Positions 55,966-64,000 of a stretch of 64,000 nucleotides of DNA are shown here, piece by piece. The DNA is taken from positions 151,824 to 215,823 of the forward strand of contig NZ_CAKKNA010000009.1 in NCBI RefSeq assembly GCF_918741275.1, written 5' to 3'. A model generated the notes under the pieces. It made no database searches, was not told where the DNA came from, and saw only the letters and a program-made list of their open reading frames with translations. Both the position numbers and the translations under genes were made by a program. How positions within the stretch are numbered: position 1 is the stretch's first letter; every line of letters begins with the position of its first letter. This stretch comes from Bacillus sp. CECT 9360 (lineage in GTDB: Bacteria > Bacillota > Bacilli > Bacillales > DSM-1321).

Positions 55966-57306
55966 TTATTTGAAATAACTCTCAAGCCCCGCAAAAATAG
56001 CATCTGATACGTCTTCCTGATACCGTTCAGAACTTACGGTCGCCTCTTCCCCGGAGTTACTCAAATACCCTAACTCAATGAGAGCCGCCGCGCGCTGATT
56101 TTCTCTGATTACATAATAGTCGCCAAATCTGTAGCCCCTGTTGACGACCTGTAAAGAGGAGTTGAGCGATTTATTGATGCTCGAGGCGAGCGATTTTTGA
56201 TAGGAATGATAATAATAGGTTGTGACACCGCTCACTAGTTGGTTTTTTGCGTGGTCATAGTGCAGGCTTATATAGGCATCAGCGTTATGCCGGTGAGAAA
56301 CTCCGACGCGTGTCTGCAGCGATAAATAGTAATCGGCATTCCTTGTTAGGATTACGGTTGATCCTGCTGCTTCCAGCTTGTCCTGCAACAACAAAGCCGT
56401 GTGAAGCGTGAGATTTTTCTCCAATGTGCCCTTTACACCTTTTGTGCCTTGATCCCTTCCGCCGTGTCCCGGATCGATAACAATTAATTTATCGGAAAGG
56501 TATTGCTCTGCGCCCTGCTTTTTCATTTGCGACGTTTTTCCTGTAACCGAAACGACCCAGCCTGCTACATATGCCATTCCGCCGCTTTCAAGTTGAATCT
56601 TAAACCAACCATTGCTGGCGGCTGCGATAATGGAAAATTTCTCTCCAACATCAGTCCTCGAAACAATCCGGGAGTGGACATCGGGGCTGCTTCTTAAATA
56701 AGTCCCGTTTTGACTAATGACGATTTCACCATTTAAAGGTGTCTCTTTAATTTGTTTTTGTTGCTCCGAAATCTCCCCTGAAAAACTGATATACTCTTTA
56801 TTTATCCAGCCGTATGTGGAGTTATAGGAAACTTTCAGCCAATCGCCTTCCGCGGTCACGATCTTAATCTTGCTGCCCCTGGCGATTTTCCCAAGCACTT
56901 CTCCTTCCAGCGAAGCATGCGAACGGACATTGATCGTGTCAGTAACTATTCCATCTGCGGGAATTTCCTTGTTTTGATTTATAAAAATGGACTGTTGACT
57001 GATAAAGTCTTCAGAAATCCAGCCTGTTAGTTCATCGTTTTTTATGTGAGTCCATTTCCCTTGGCGCTCGAGAATTTCAACACTGCTGCCTTTTTTTACA
57101 GAACCCGCGAGGTTATATTTCGTAGCGGGTCCGGTTCGTACCCGTACATCATCGGTTATAATGCTGCCCCGCCCGATAGCCTGTTTGCTCAAGACCTCCT
57201 GTTTTACAATCACGTCGTTATTGCCCTTTGCCTCGGCTAATGGATAAATCGTGGAAGCAAGAAGGAGGGAACAGAGGGACAAGCTGCCTTTCTTCAAAAA
57301 ACTCAA
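55966..57306 (-). CDS. N-acetylmuramoyl-L-alanine amidase with three SH3b domains (YrvJ-like)
   Basis: 446 residues, secreted. Signal peptide (SLSLCSLLLASTIYPLAEAK), then three SH3b wall-binding domains (about 45-110, 118-180, 192-255; each with a VRxG/VRS/LRSSP strand and a GW), then Amidase_3 catalytic domain (about 268-445) with LIVIDPGHGGRDQGTKG, the zinc-ligand region YISLHYDHA and IELGYLSN with the catalytic Glu. It cuts the amide between MurNAc and L-Ala. TTG at 57306 is chosen with AAGGGGAG 6 bases upstream; the ATG at 57312 directly abuts the SD. Between dtd and hisS B. subtilis has yrvJ. Confidence 0.9.
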   Translation of the reverse strand: MSFLKKGSLSLCSLLLASTIYPLAEAKGNNDVIVKQEVLSKQAIGRGSIITDDVRVRTGPATKYNLAGSVKKGSSVEILERQGKWTHIKNDELTGWISEDFISQQSIFINQNKEIPADGIVTDTINVRSHASLEGEVLGKIARGSKIKIVTAEGDWLKVSYNSTYGWINKEYISFSGEISEQQKQIKETPLNGEIVISQNGTYLRSSPDVHSRIVSRTDVGEKFSIIAAASNGWFKIQLESGGMAYVAGWVVSVTGKTSQMKKQGAEQYLSDKLIVIDPGHGGRDQGTKGVKGTLEKNLTLHTALLLQDKLEAAGSTVILTRNADYYLSLQTRVGVSHRHNADAYISLHYDHAKNQLVSGVTTYYYHSYQKSLASSINKSLNSSLQVVNRGYRFGDYYVIRENQRAAALIELGYLSNSGEEATVSSERYQEDVSDAIFAGLESYFK

Positions 57307-57477
57307 GACCATCTCCCCTTATAAACTGTCTATGCGGTTATACATTTTCTATTTCTTTTATAAAAACCCTTCCGTTTTATGAAAATAAATCGGCGATTAG
57401 GAAAGAATAGTTAATAAGACGCATGTTCCTGTTTACAAGAAGGAACTGATCGGAGACATTTATAGGGGGATTGGCAA

Positions 57478-57654
57478 ATGAGATATAGTGAAAAAGGCGA
57501 GACGAGCCTGAACGGAGAAAATCAGCTGCACGGTGTTGATTTTCATGATTTTATTCAAAAAGAGCAAGGGGCGAACTTAGTTGAACTGGCTTCGGAATTC
57601 GGCCTGAATGTGAGGGATGCGAAAAAACTGAAAAAGAAATTGGGCAGATCGTAA
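57478..57654 (+). CDS. Small acidic/basic protein of 58 residues, function unknown
   Basis: A complete short frame with a proper SD (TAGGGGGA, 7 bases upstream of the ATG). The product starts MRYSEKGETSLNGENQ and ends with a basic helix (NVRDAKKLKKKLGRS); the middle HGVDFHDFIQKEQGANLVEL, ASEFGL looks like part of a helix-turn-helix. Bacillus species carry a short gene of this size before hisS; I recall it being annotated as sigma-70-region-4-like or hypothetical, but cannot confirm. It is located between the divergent amidase gene and the hisS T-box. Confidence 0.75.
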   Translation: MRYSEKGETSLNGENQLHGVDFHDFIQKEQGANLVELASEFGLNVRDAKKLKKKLGRS

Positions 57655-57681
57655 TGGATGACGGAAATTAGAGAAATCTTC

Positions 57682-57710
57682 TTGACAATTTAAATAACCG
57701 TCCGTATTAT
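57682..57710 (+). promoter_or_regulatory. Sigma-A promoter of hisS-aspS
   Basis: TTGACA (57682-57687), 17-bp spacer, TATTAT (57705-57710). Confidence 0.85.
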
Positions 57711-57717
57711 AGTAAAG

Positions 57718-58013
57718 ATATAATACATACTGATTCTTAGAACCGATGATGGGGAATAGTAATTAAGATTACACATGAAAAGAGAGGAAATGCCGCTGGC
57801 TGAAAACATTTCCGCATGTGCCTTAATGAAAGAACACTCCGTAGGCTTCGCTCTGAAAAGGAGGAATCCCCCTTAGTAGGAGATGAACGTAAGCAGGCGT
57901 TAACTGTACTTGAGCGGAAGCATGCTAGCATGCTTCAATTAGGGTGGCACCACGGGAATACAACTCTCGTCCCTTGTAACTATTTAGTTACAGGGGACCG
58001 GGAGTTTTTTTAT
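57718..58013 (+). ncRNA. T-box leader of hisS-aspS
   Basis: The T-box sequence AGGGTGGCACCACGGG is at about 57940-57955, preceded by a long stem I region and followed by a terminator (ACTCTCGTCCCTTGTAAC pairing with GTTACAGGGGACCGGGAGT, then T run, 57963-58013). Uncharged tRNA should bind and stabilise the antiterminator. A CAC (His) triplet at 57835-57837 is a candidate specifier, not proven. Confidence 0.93.
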
Positions 58014-58025
58014 TTTTAGCGAAAA

Positions 58026-58152
58026 TAGCGTTTCGTTTAATTGAACTGACTTTTCGTTTAAATGGCCCGGATTTTCGTTTAAATGAATTCACTTTTCATT
58101 TAAATGGTCCCGACTTTCGTTTAAATCACTATATTTTTCGTTCAAATCAAAT
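58026..58152 (+). repeat. Array H: 6 direct repeats of 20-22 bp (TTTCGTTTAAAT family)
   Basis: Units such as TTTCGTTTAAATGGCCCGGA and TTTCGTTTAAATGAATTCAC, between the T-box terminator and the hisS SD. It is therefore part of the 5' leader of every read-through hisS mRNA. Confidence 0.85.
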
Positions 58153-58173
58153 GCAAAGAGGAGGAACAACATA

Positions 58174-59445
58174 ATGTCGATTCAAATGCCGCGCGGAACC
58201 CAGGACATTCTTCCGGGGCAGTCCGAAATTTGGCAGTACATCGAAAATGCTGCCCGAGATTTATGCAATAGATATCAATACAAAGAAATCCGTACACCGA
58301 TCTTCGAACATACTGATCTATTCCTTCGGGGTGTCGGTGATACGACCGACATCGTCCAGAAGGAAATGTATTCGTTCCAGGACAGGGGCGGACGTGATAT
58401 CACGCTTCGACCGGAGGGAACAGCGGCGGTTGTAAGGTCATATATTGAGCACAAAATGTTTGGCTGGGCTAATCAGCCTGTAAAACTATTCTATTTCGGC
58501 CCGATGTTCCGTTATGAGCGCCCGCAGGCAGGCCGCTTCCGCCAATTCGTGCAATTTGGAGTCGAGGCCCTGGGCAGCGCCGATCCTGCTATCGACGCAG
58601 AGGTGCTTTCATTAGTCATGAGTTTATACCGGGAGTTGGGATTAAAGAAGCTCAAGCTTGTTATCAACAGCTTGGGGGATAAGGAAAGCAGAACCAACCA
58701 CCGAAATGCATTGATCGACCACTTCGAACCGCGTATCGGCGAGTTTTGCAGCGATTGCCAAAATCGACTTCAGAAAAATCCGCTACGAATCCTGGATTGT
58801 AAAAAAGACAGAGACCACGAGCTTATGAAAACAGCACCATCAATCATTGACTATTTAAATGATGAATCAAAAGCTTACTTCGAAAAGCTGCAGAAACATC
58901 TAACAGATCTAAATATCGAGTTTGTCGTAGACCCGGCCCTTGTACGCGGCCTGGACTATTACAACCACACGGCATTTGAAGTCATGAGCGAAGCGGAAGG
59001 CTTTGGTGCGATTACGACACTTTGCGGCGGCGGCCGCTACAACGGCCTTGCCGAAGAAATCGGCGGCCCGGAGACTCCGGGAATTGGCTTTGCATTGAGC
59101 GTAGAGAGATTGATCGCTGCCCTCGAGGCCGAAAAAGTAGAGCTTCCAATTGCAACAAAAATCGATTGCTACCTCGTTTCTTTAGGGGAAGCGGCAAAAG
59201 ATTACACCGTAAAACTTGCGTATGAACTAAGGAACGCCGGATTTACCGTTGAAAAAGACTATCTGGACAGAAAGGCAAAAGCCCAATTCAAATCGGCGGA
59301 CCGCCACAAAGCAAGATATGTCGCCATTCTCGGTGATGACGAACTAGAGCAGGAGAAAATTAATGTAAAAAATATGGAGACAGGCAACCAAACAGAAGTT
59401 GATCTTGCTTCATTTGTTGATGAATTTAAAAAGCTGCAGGCTTAA
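58174..59445 (+). CDS. hisS: Histidyl-tRNA synthetase
   Basis: 423 residues, class [17 protein letters not shown] start, motif 2 [21 protein letters not shown], histidine-binding [15 protein letters not shown], motif 3 [22 protein letters not shown] (here given in part) and a C-terminal anticodon-binding domain (about 330-420). AGAGGAGG precedes the ATG. It is controlled by the T-box leader and followed by aspS after 13 bases. Confidence 0.97.
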   Translation: MSIQMPRGTQDILPGQSEIWQYIENAARDLCNRYQYKEIRTPIFEHTDLFLRGVGDTTDIVQKEMYSFQDRGGRDITLRPEGTAAVVRSYIEHKMFGWANQPVKLFYFGPMFRYERPQAGRFRQFVQFGVEALGSADPAIDAEVLSLVMSLYRELGLKKLKLVINSLGDKESRTNHRNALIDHFEPRIGEFCSDCQNRLQKNPLRILDCKKDRDHELMKTAPSIIDYLNDESKAYFEKLQKHLTDLNIEFVVDPALVRGLDYYNHTAFEVMSEAEGFGAITTLCGGGRYNGLAEEIGGPETPGIGFALSVERLIAALEAEKVELPIATKIDCYLVSLGEAAKDYTVKLAYELRNAGFTVEKDYLDRKAKAQFKSADRHKARYVAILGDDELEQEKINVKNMETGNQTEVDLASFVDEFKKLQA

Positions 59446-59458
59446 GGAGGAATACGGA

Positions 59459-61234
59459 ATGTTTGGTAGATCATATTTCTGTGGAGAAGTGACCGAAACA
59501 GCAATTGGGGAAAAAGTGACCTTAAAAGGGTGGGTCCAAAAACGAAGGGATCTCGGTGGTTTAATTTTTATTGACCTAAGAGATCGTTCAGGCATCGTCC
59601 AGGTTGTATTCAATCCGGATATATCAAAGGAAGCGCTCGAAACAGCGGAAACCATCCGCAGTGAGTATGTTCTGGAGATTGAAGGAACGGTCATTCTCCG
59701 AGAAGAAGCCAATATAAACAAAAATATCTCCACGGGAAAAATCGAAATACTGGCAGAGTCCGTTAACATCGTAAATGAAGCGAAAACCCCTCCATTTGCT
59801 ATCGCTGATAGGACCGAAGTATCAGAAGATATCCGTTTGAAATACCGGTATATGGACTTAAGACGACCGGTGATGTTTGAAACACTGAAAATGCGCCACC
59901 AGACGACAAAGGCCGTCCGAGACTACCTCGATGGCGAAGGCTTTCTCGATATCGAGACTCCGATTTTGACGAAAAGCACACCCGAGGGGGCGCGGGATTA
60001 CTTAGTGCCAAGCCGTGTGCACGATGGGGAATTCTACGCGCTGCCGCAGTCGCCGCAACTCTTCAAACAGCTATTGATGGTTTCCGGAGTCGAGCGTTAT
60101 TATCAAATCGCCCGCTGTTTCCGTGATGAAGATTTACGTGCGGACAGACAGCCGGAATTTACCCAGATCGATATTGAAACTAGCTTTATGAGCCAGGAAG
60201 ATATTATGTTCCTAGCAGAAGAAATGATGGAAAAAGTCATGAAAGACGTCAAAGGTTTGGAGGTTACCCTTCCATTTCCAAGGATGACCTATGACGAAGC
60301 AATGGGCCGTTATGGTTCGGATAAGCCTGATACACGCTTTGAGATGGAGCTTATCAATGTGTCTGAACAGGTGGCAGCGTGCGGTTTTAAGGTATTCTCC
60401 GGGGCGGTTGAAAGCGGCGGGGCGGTAAAAGCGCTAAACGTGAAGGGCGGCGCCGCAGATTACTCCCGAAAGGACATTGATGCATTAGGTGAGTTCGCGG
60501 CGGTGTACGGCGCAAAGGGCTTGGCATGGGTGAAAGTGGAAGCGGACGGCTTCAAAGGACCGATTGCAAAATTCTTTGACGAACAAGCCCAGCAAAATCT
60601 GATGCAAGTGACTGAGGCATCTGTTGGGGATCTGTTATTGTTTGTGGCTGATAAGAAAAGTGTTGTCGCCGATTCCCTTGGCGCTCTCCGCTTAAAGCTT
60701 GGAAAGGAAAGAGGGCTTATCGATTCAAGCAAGTTCAACTTTTTATGGGTCGTTGACTGGCCGCTATTGGAATATGATGAAGAAGCCGGCCGCTACTTTG
60801 CCGCGCATCATCCGTTCACAATGCCTGCAAGAGAAGACCTTGGAAAACTTGAAACGGATCCTGGCAGCGTCCAGGCGCAAGCCTATGACCTCGTACTAAA
60901 TGGCTATGAGCTTGGCGGCGGATCTCTGCGTATTTATGAACGCGAGATCCAGGAGAAAATTTTTGAAGTGCTTGGCTTTTCCGCTGAAGAAGCGAATGAG
61001 CAGTTTGGCTTTTTGATGGAAGCCTTTGAATATGGCACTCCACCGCATGGGGGAATCGCACTCGGATTGGATCGCCTTGTCATGCTGCTGACAGGACGCA
61101 CCAACCTCCGGGATACGATCGCCTTCCCGAAAACAGCAAGCGCAAGCGACTTGCTCACGGAGGCACCGGGAGTAGTAAGTGAGACCCAGCTGGACGAGCT
61201 TCATCTCAAATTAGCAACAAAAAAACAAGCATAA
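59459..61234 (+). CDS. aspS: Aspartyl-tRNA synthetase
   Basis: 591 residues, bacterial type. N-terminal OB anticodon-binding domain ([20 protein letters not shown]), class II core with motif 2 [19 protein letters not shown], the inserted GAD domain (about 290-420), and motif 3 [23 protein letters not shown] precedes the ATG at 59459; a longer frame from 59399 overlaps hisS without an SD. The T-box upstream of hisS should control both genes. Confidence 0.97.
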   Translation: MFGRSYFCGEVTETAIGEKVTLKGWVQKRRDLGGLIFIDLRDRSGIVQVVFNPDISKEALETAETIRSEYVLEIEGTVILREEANINKNISTGKIEILAESVNIVNEAKTPPFAIADRTEVSEDIRLKYRYMDLRRPVMFETLKMRHQTTKAVRDYLDGEGFLDIETPILTKSTPEGARDYLVPSRVHDGEFYALPQSPQLFKQLLMVSGVERYYQIARCFRDEDLRADRQPEFTQIDIETSFMSQEDIMFLAEEMMEKVMKDVKGLEVTLPFPRMTYDEAMGRYGSDKPDTRFEMELINVSEQVAACGFKVFSGAVESGGAVKALNVKGGAADYSRKDIDALGEFAAVYGAKGLAWVKVEADGFKGPIAKFFDEQAQQNLMQVTEASVGDLLLFVADKKSVVADSLGALRLKLGKERGLIDSSKFNFLWVVDWPLLEYDEEAGRYFAAHHPFTMPAREDLGKLETDPGSVQAQAYDLVLNGYELGGGSLRIYEREIQEKIFEVLGFSAEEANEQFGFLMEAFEYGTPPHGGIALGLDRLVMLLTGRTNLRDTIAFPKTASASDLLTEAPGVVSETQLDELHLKLATKKQA

Positions 61235-61282
61235 ATTCCCATTTAGGTTCGCTGGAATTTGTGATATGATATTCCCAAGTTA

Positions 61283-61478
61283 TATAAGAGTCCTGATGTG
61301 TACGTTCTTTAACCTATAAGTTTTGACCGAACACTTATAGTTACGGGAGCCCACGTTTCCGGGCTACGTAAATGCCTTTAAAGATTGAGGACTTACAGAT
61401 GTACGGAACAGAGCACCCACCTGCGGAGAGCGGGTTCAAAACAAAGGAACAAACGGCACAATTGGGACTCTTACATTT
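61283..61478 (+). ncRNA. bsrA: 6S-1 RNA (BsrA)
   Basis: About 190 nt after aspS. The ends pair (AAGAGTCCTGATGTG with TGGGACTCTT), and GTTTTGACCGAACACTTATA, GGGAGCCCACG..GGGCTACG and GCCTTTAAAGATTGAGGAC are typical of the central bubble and flanking stems of Firmicutes 6S RNA. 6S binds sigma-A RNA polymerase in stationary phase. In B. subtilis bsrA also follows aspS. Ends approximate. Confidence 0.9.
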
Positions 61479-61493
61479 TTAAAAAACCCAAAT

Positions 61494-61535
61494 TTTGAAC
61501 ACTTTGAACAAGTGCTTGAAATTTGGGTTTTTTTG
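61494..61535 (+). terminator. Terminator of 6S-1 RNA / aspS
   Basis: Long AT-rich hairpin AACCCAAATTTTGAACACTT / AAGTGCTTGAAATTTGGGTT with T run. Confidence 0.88.
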
Positions 61536-61556
61536 TATTTTAGAAAATGTGAATTT

Positions 61557-61660
61557 TCGCTACAAAAACGGACATTGTTCTACAAAATGCAAATTTCCGC
61601 TACAAAAGAACAAATATCGGCTACAAACCTGATGAAGTCGGCTACAAAACTGCTTATTTA
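61557..61660 (+). repeat. Array I: 5 units of the GGCTACAAA family
   Basis: CGCTACAAA or GGCTACAAA heads with five different tails, about 20-bp period; in total one five-unit block as in array B. It includes CTACAAACCTGATGAAGTCG followed by GCTACAAAA, identical with array B around 14821-14848. Confidence 0.85.
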
Positions 61661-61813
61661 CACGGGTAACGTGGCGAAATGATCAGGTGCTTAAAAAGGT
61701 TTTTAGTATTCTAATTTACTAAAATAGGCATTTGCCTGTGGGCAATTATCATTCATCTTCATACCATGACTTTGTGAGAGTATGCTAAAAAACTTGGGAA
61801 AGAAGTGTATAAG

Positions 61814-62656
61814 ATGTTTTATCATATTAAAGAGCTTCAATACGATGCGGTTCCAAGCCGTCCTGATCCGGCATTCGCAAGAAAACTCCAGGAAATTCTC
61901 GGCGGGCAGTTTGGCGAAATGACGGTAATGATGCAATATCTTATGCAAGGCTGGAATTGCCGGGCGGAACAAAAATACCGTGATTTGTTGCTGGATACAG
62001 GGACAGAAGAAATTTCCCATGTTGAAATCGTGTCGACTTTGATTGCCCGGCTTTTGGATGGCGCTTCTGCAAAGGAACAGGAAATGGCTGCCGCAGATCC
62101 TCTGTTGCACGCTGCTATGGGAGGAATGAGCCCGCGGCAGTTAATTGTTTCCGGTCTGGGCGCATTGCCTGAAGACAGCGAAGGGGTTCCGTGGAATGGC
62201 CGCTATACGGCAGCAAGTGGAAATTTACTTGCCGATTTCCGCGCCAACCTGGCCGCTGAATCGCAAAGCAGGCTTCAAACGGTAAGGTTATACGAAATGT
62301 CAGACGATCCCGGCGTGAAGGATACACTAGCATTTCTGATTGCCAGGGATACGATGCACCAAAACCAGTGGATGGCGGCGATCGCGGAGATAGAGGCAAA
62401 AGAAGGCAAAGTCGCACCGGGTACCTTCCCTAAGGAAAGAGAAAGACGGGAGTTCTCCTATAAATTCTTTAACCTTTCCCGTGGCGAAGAAAGCAGTAAA
62501 GGCCGCTGGGCTTGCGGACCGTCAATGGATGGCTGCAGTGAGTTTCAATATGTCCAACAGCCACAACCTTACGGAGAACCCGCGTTTCTCAAACCGGCGC
62601 CTTATTCTGTGCATGACACACCGCCAAGCCCGCTGCCCAACCCGAATAAGTGCTAA
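61814..62656 (+). CDS. Manganese catalase family protein
   Basis: 280 residues. Ferritin-like four-helix bundle with di-manganese ligands recognisable in LGGQFGEMTVMMQYL (Glu), TEEISHVEIV (Glu and His), NLAAESQSRLQ (Glu) and RDTMHQNQW (His). It would dismute hydrogen peroxide; B. subtilis YdbD and the spore protein CotJC are relatives. The C-terminal tail (FLKPAPYSVHDTPPSPLPNP) is proline-rich as in YdbD-type proteins. The ATG at 61814 is chosen; the GTG at 61805 is too near the weak SD GAAAGAAG. In B. subtilis yrvM follows the 6S gene, so order changes here. Confidence 0.87.
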   Translation: MFYHIKELQYDAVPSRPDPAFARKLQEILGGQFGEMTVMMQYLMQGWNCRAEQKYRDLLLDTGTEEISHVEIVSTLIARLLDGASAKEQEMAAADPLLHAAMGGMSPRQLIVSGLGALPEDSEGVPWNGRYTAASGNLLADFRANLAAESQSRLQTVRLYEMSDDPGVKDTLAFLIARDTMHQNQWMAAIAEIEAKEGKVAPGTFPKERERREFSYKFFNLSRGEESSKGRWACGPSMDGCSEFQYVQQPQPYGEPAFLKPAPYSVHDTPPSPLPNPNKC

Positions 62657-62710
62657 GGCAGTTAGGTATCATCGCACATCAATTAAATACTTGCCCTAAA
62701 ATGTCACGCC

Positions 62711-62746
62711 GGCAGCTATCCTACAAAAAGATAGCTGCCTTTTGTT
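62711..62746 (+). terminator. Terminator of the Mn-catalase gene
   Basis: GGCAGCTATC / GATAGCTGCC perfect stem with a 9-base loop, then T-rich sequence. Confidence 0.88.
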
Positions 62747-62868
62747 TTGTGCAATAGTTTTTATTTCCTAAATGTCCACTTTTCATAAGCACATATCGTA
62801 TATTAAGTAGAAATTACCAGAAATGATCTGTTTATTTTTACCCAATCTATAGAAAAGGGGTGAAATGC

Positions 62869-63027
62869 ATGCGAGACAGAAACCAGAATAACTACGGAAA
62901 CCAAACTGAATATGGAAATGTGGATCAAAGAAACGACCTGACCGGGCCAAATGATCCGGGGAAGCCCAACTATCCCGTGCGGCCAAAACATCGTGTAGAG
63001 ATCGAGCCCGAAAAACACCGCAAATAA
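62869..63027 (+). CDS. Small hydrophilic protein of 52 residues, function unknown
   Basis: Complete short frame with SD AAAAGGGG 9 bases upstream of the ATG. Product rich in Asn, Gln, Arg and Pro (MRDRNQNNYGNQTEYGN ... PNDPGKPNYPVRPKHRV, EIEPEKHRK), without membrane segments. The composition is like small spore coat or SASP-adjacent proteins, but no family is recognised. An overlapping ATG at 62865 gives only 8 codons. Confidence 0.6.
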   Translation: MRDRNQNNYGNQTEYGNVDQRNDLTGPNDPGKPNYPVRPKHRVEIEPEKHRK

Positions 63028-63150
63028 AAGCCCCGCGCATAATTAGAAGAGATAAAATCAATGCCTTTTCTTAGGCAGATAATGGCTCCTGCTCGTTTAA
63101 CCTTGGTGGCGGCGGGTATATATGGAGAAAACCATAAGGAGGATATTATC

Positions 63151-63759
63151 ATGAAAAGAAATACGGTATTAGGTACAGTGCTTTTAGGAACAGCGGCTTA
63201 CTTTTTTCGAAACAAGGAAACGCGTGACAATACAATGAGCAAATTACAGACTCTTGCAAAACCGGAGAGCCGTGAAAAGATAATGAACCATCTTAAAGAT
63301 TTTGCAAACTCTAAAATGAACGGGTCTACTAACGAAGAGCACAATTCATCTCCTGAAAATCAAAACAGCACATCTTCTGATACTCAAAGTAGCACATCTG
63401 CTGATGCTCAAGGCAACGCATCTTCAGGACGCCAAAGCAATGGATCTTCAGCTAGTGAGAGTAACACATCTTCGGTAAGCAAAAGCAATGGATCTACAGG
63501 TAGTCAAAGCAACGCATCTTCAGAAACCCAAAGCAATGGACCTACAGGTAGTCAAAGCAACGGATATTCCGCGAACCAGAACAATACAGCGAAACAAAAT
63601 CAGAGCAACAGTTCCACTAAAAACCAGAAAAATACCGTATCAAAAACAAACTCCACAAATAAAACGACTGGCAAGGAACATACCATGTTAAACACTGACT
63701 TTGCCCAAAAAGAGGAAGATGACACTCATTCATTAGCGGAAGCACCTAAATATCTGTAA
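63151..63759 (+). CDS. Ser/Asn/Gln-rich repetitive protein with N-terminal hydrophobic segment
   Basis: 202 residues. The N-terminus MKRNTVLGTVLLGTAAYFFR is hydrophobic and YtxH-like; then a helical region (about 21-60) and about 110 residues of short SQSNGSS / GSQSNASS-like repeats with a period near 9 residues (27 bp in DNA), and an acidic tail (FAQKEEDDTHSLAEAP). AAGGAGG lies 9 bases before the ATG; an earlier frame from 63061 has no SD. Probably a surface or spore-associated protein; function unknown. Confidence 0.72.
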   Translation: MKRNTVLGTVLLGTAAYFFRNKETRDNTMSKLQTLAKPESREKIMNHLKDFANSKMNGSTNEEHNSSPENQNSTSSDTQSSTSADAQGNASSGRQSNGSSASESNTSSVSKSNGSTGSQSNASSETQSNGPTGSQSNGYSANQNNTAKQNQSNSSTKNQKNTVSKTNSTNKTTGKEHTMLNTDFAQKEEDDTHSLAEAPKYL

Positions 63760-63763
63760 GCAG

Positions 63764-63800
63764 CAAGGACTTGGATTAAACATCCAAGTTCTTTTTTTTA
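63764..63800 (+). terminator. Terminator of the Ser/Asn-rich gene
   Basis: AAGGACTTGGAT / ATCCAAGTTCTT stem with a 5-base loop and eight T. Array J follows. Confidence 0.9.
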
Positions 63801-63816
63801 TGCTAAAGATGAGCTA

Positions 63817-64000
63817 ATCAATATTCCGGCAACGAAAATTGGAACTGGCAACAAAACAGAATTTTTGGCAACAAAAGTGCGAGTACTGGCAACGAAACAG
63901 GAAAGTTGGCAACAAAATCAATATTCCTGCAACGAAAATTGGGACTGGCAACAAAACAGAATTTTCGGCAACAAAAGTGCGAGTACTGGCAACGAAACAG
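63817..64000 (+). repeat. Array J: GGCAACAAA-family repeats, continuing past the window
   Basis: Nine units seen, five tail types (GAAAATTGGAACT, ACAGAATTTT, GTGCGAGTACT, CAGGAAAGTT, ATCAATATTCCT) that repeat with a period of exactly 100 bp (ATATTCC at 63821 and 63921). Same head as array E, different tails. It runs off the end of the window. Confidence 0.95.

Noticed and set aside
61703..62110. Minus-strand frame of 135 codons opposite the Mn-catalase start
   Set aside because: Antisense to conserved metal-ligand coding sequence, no SD and no family features.

Overview
The window is a chromosomal segment of a low-GC, endospore-forming Gram-positive bacterium of the Bacillaceae. The evidence is gene content and order: valS, folC, comC, spoIIB, maf, radC, mreBCD, minCD, spoIVFAB, rplU-prp-rpmA, spo0B, obg, pheBA, niaR-nifS, nadBCA, safA, bofC, ruvAB, queA, tgt, yajC, spoVB, comN, secDF, recJ, apt, relA, dtd, amidase, hisS, aspS and 6S-1 RNA follow the Bacillus subtilis order as I remember it. 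SD sequences of the AAAGGAGG type and many TTG/GTG starts fit this. The genus cannot be fixed from the sequence alone.

Layout. 1-2.6 kb: the 3' end of valS, a repeat array, and a tandem pair of ATP-grasp genes on the minus strand. 2.7-13.6 kb: folC, a membrane diguanylate cyclase, comC, spoIIB, maf-radC, mreBCD-minCD (cell shape and division). 13.8-15.3 kb: a NERD-domain gene followed by an array. 15.4-24 kb: the pro-sigma-K processing pair spoIVFA/FB, an RNase G homologue, L21-Prp-L27 with an L21 leader, spo0B-obg, pheB, pheA. 23.5-28.9 kb: NAD synthesis, with niaR-nifS diverging from nadBCA over a NiaR-type operator. 29-34 kb: spore genes (safA, a kinase-like gene, a YhcN-type lipoprotein, bofC) and an LppM-like lipoprotein. 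34-35.6 kb: a second NERD gene and array. 35.7-46 kb: ruvAB, queA/tgt (queuosine), yajC, spoVB, comN and secDF. 47-54.6 kb: recJ, apt, a PyrR-controlled orphan pyrB, relA, dtd. 55-61.5 kb: arrays, a SH3b amidase, a T-box-controlled hisS-aspS unit and 6S-1 RNA. 61.8-64 kb: Mn-catalase and small or low-complexity proteins.

The part that ordinary annotation does not explain is a set of ten intergenic arrays of degenerate direct repeats with a period of about 20 bp (A 480-858, B 14764-15300, C 35129-35628, D 38640-38945, E 46100-47195, F 54628-55531, G 55636-55965, H 58026-58152, I 61557-61660, J 63817-window end). They use at least five different sequence heads (GCTCGTAAATT, GGCTACAAA, GGCAACAAA, GATATATCACCGAAAT, TTTCGTTTAAAT, and the GCTCGATAATC variant) but keep the same 20-21 bp unit. 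Three arrays are also organised as about 101-bp super-repeats of five units. They lie between otherwise conserved neighbours, abut or enter stop codons, occur inside an operon (queA-tgt) and in a T-box leader (hisS), and two of them lie next to paralogous NERD-domain (nuclease-like) genes. A separate dispersed element of about 95 bp sits directly behind terminators at three sites, and array E starts inside its third, truncated copy.

All statements on homology are from recognition of motifs and remembered family members; no database search was run.
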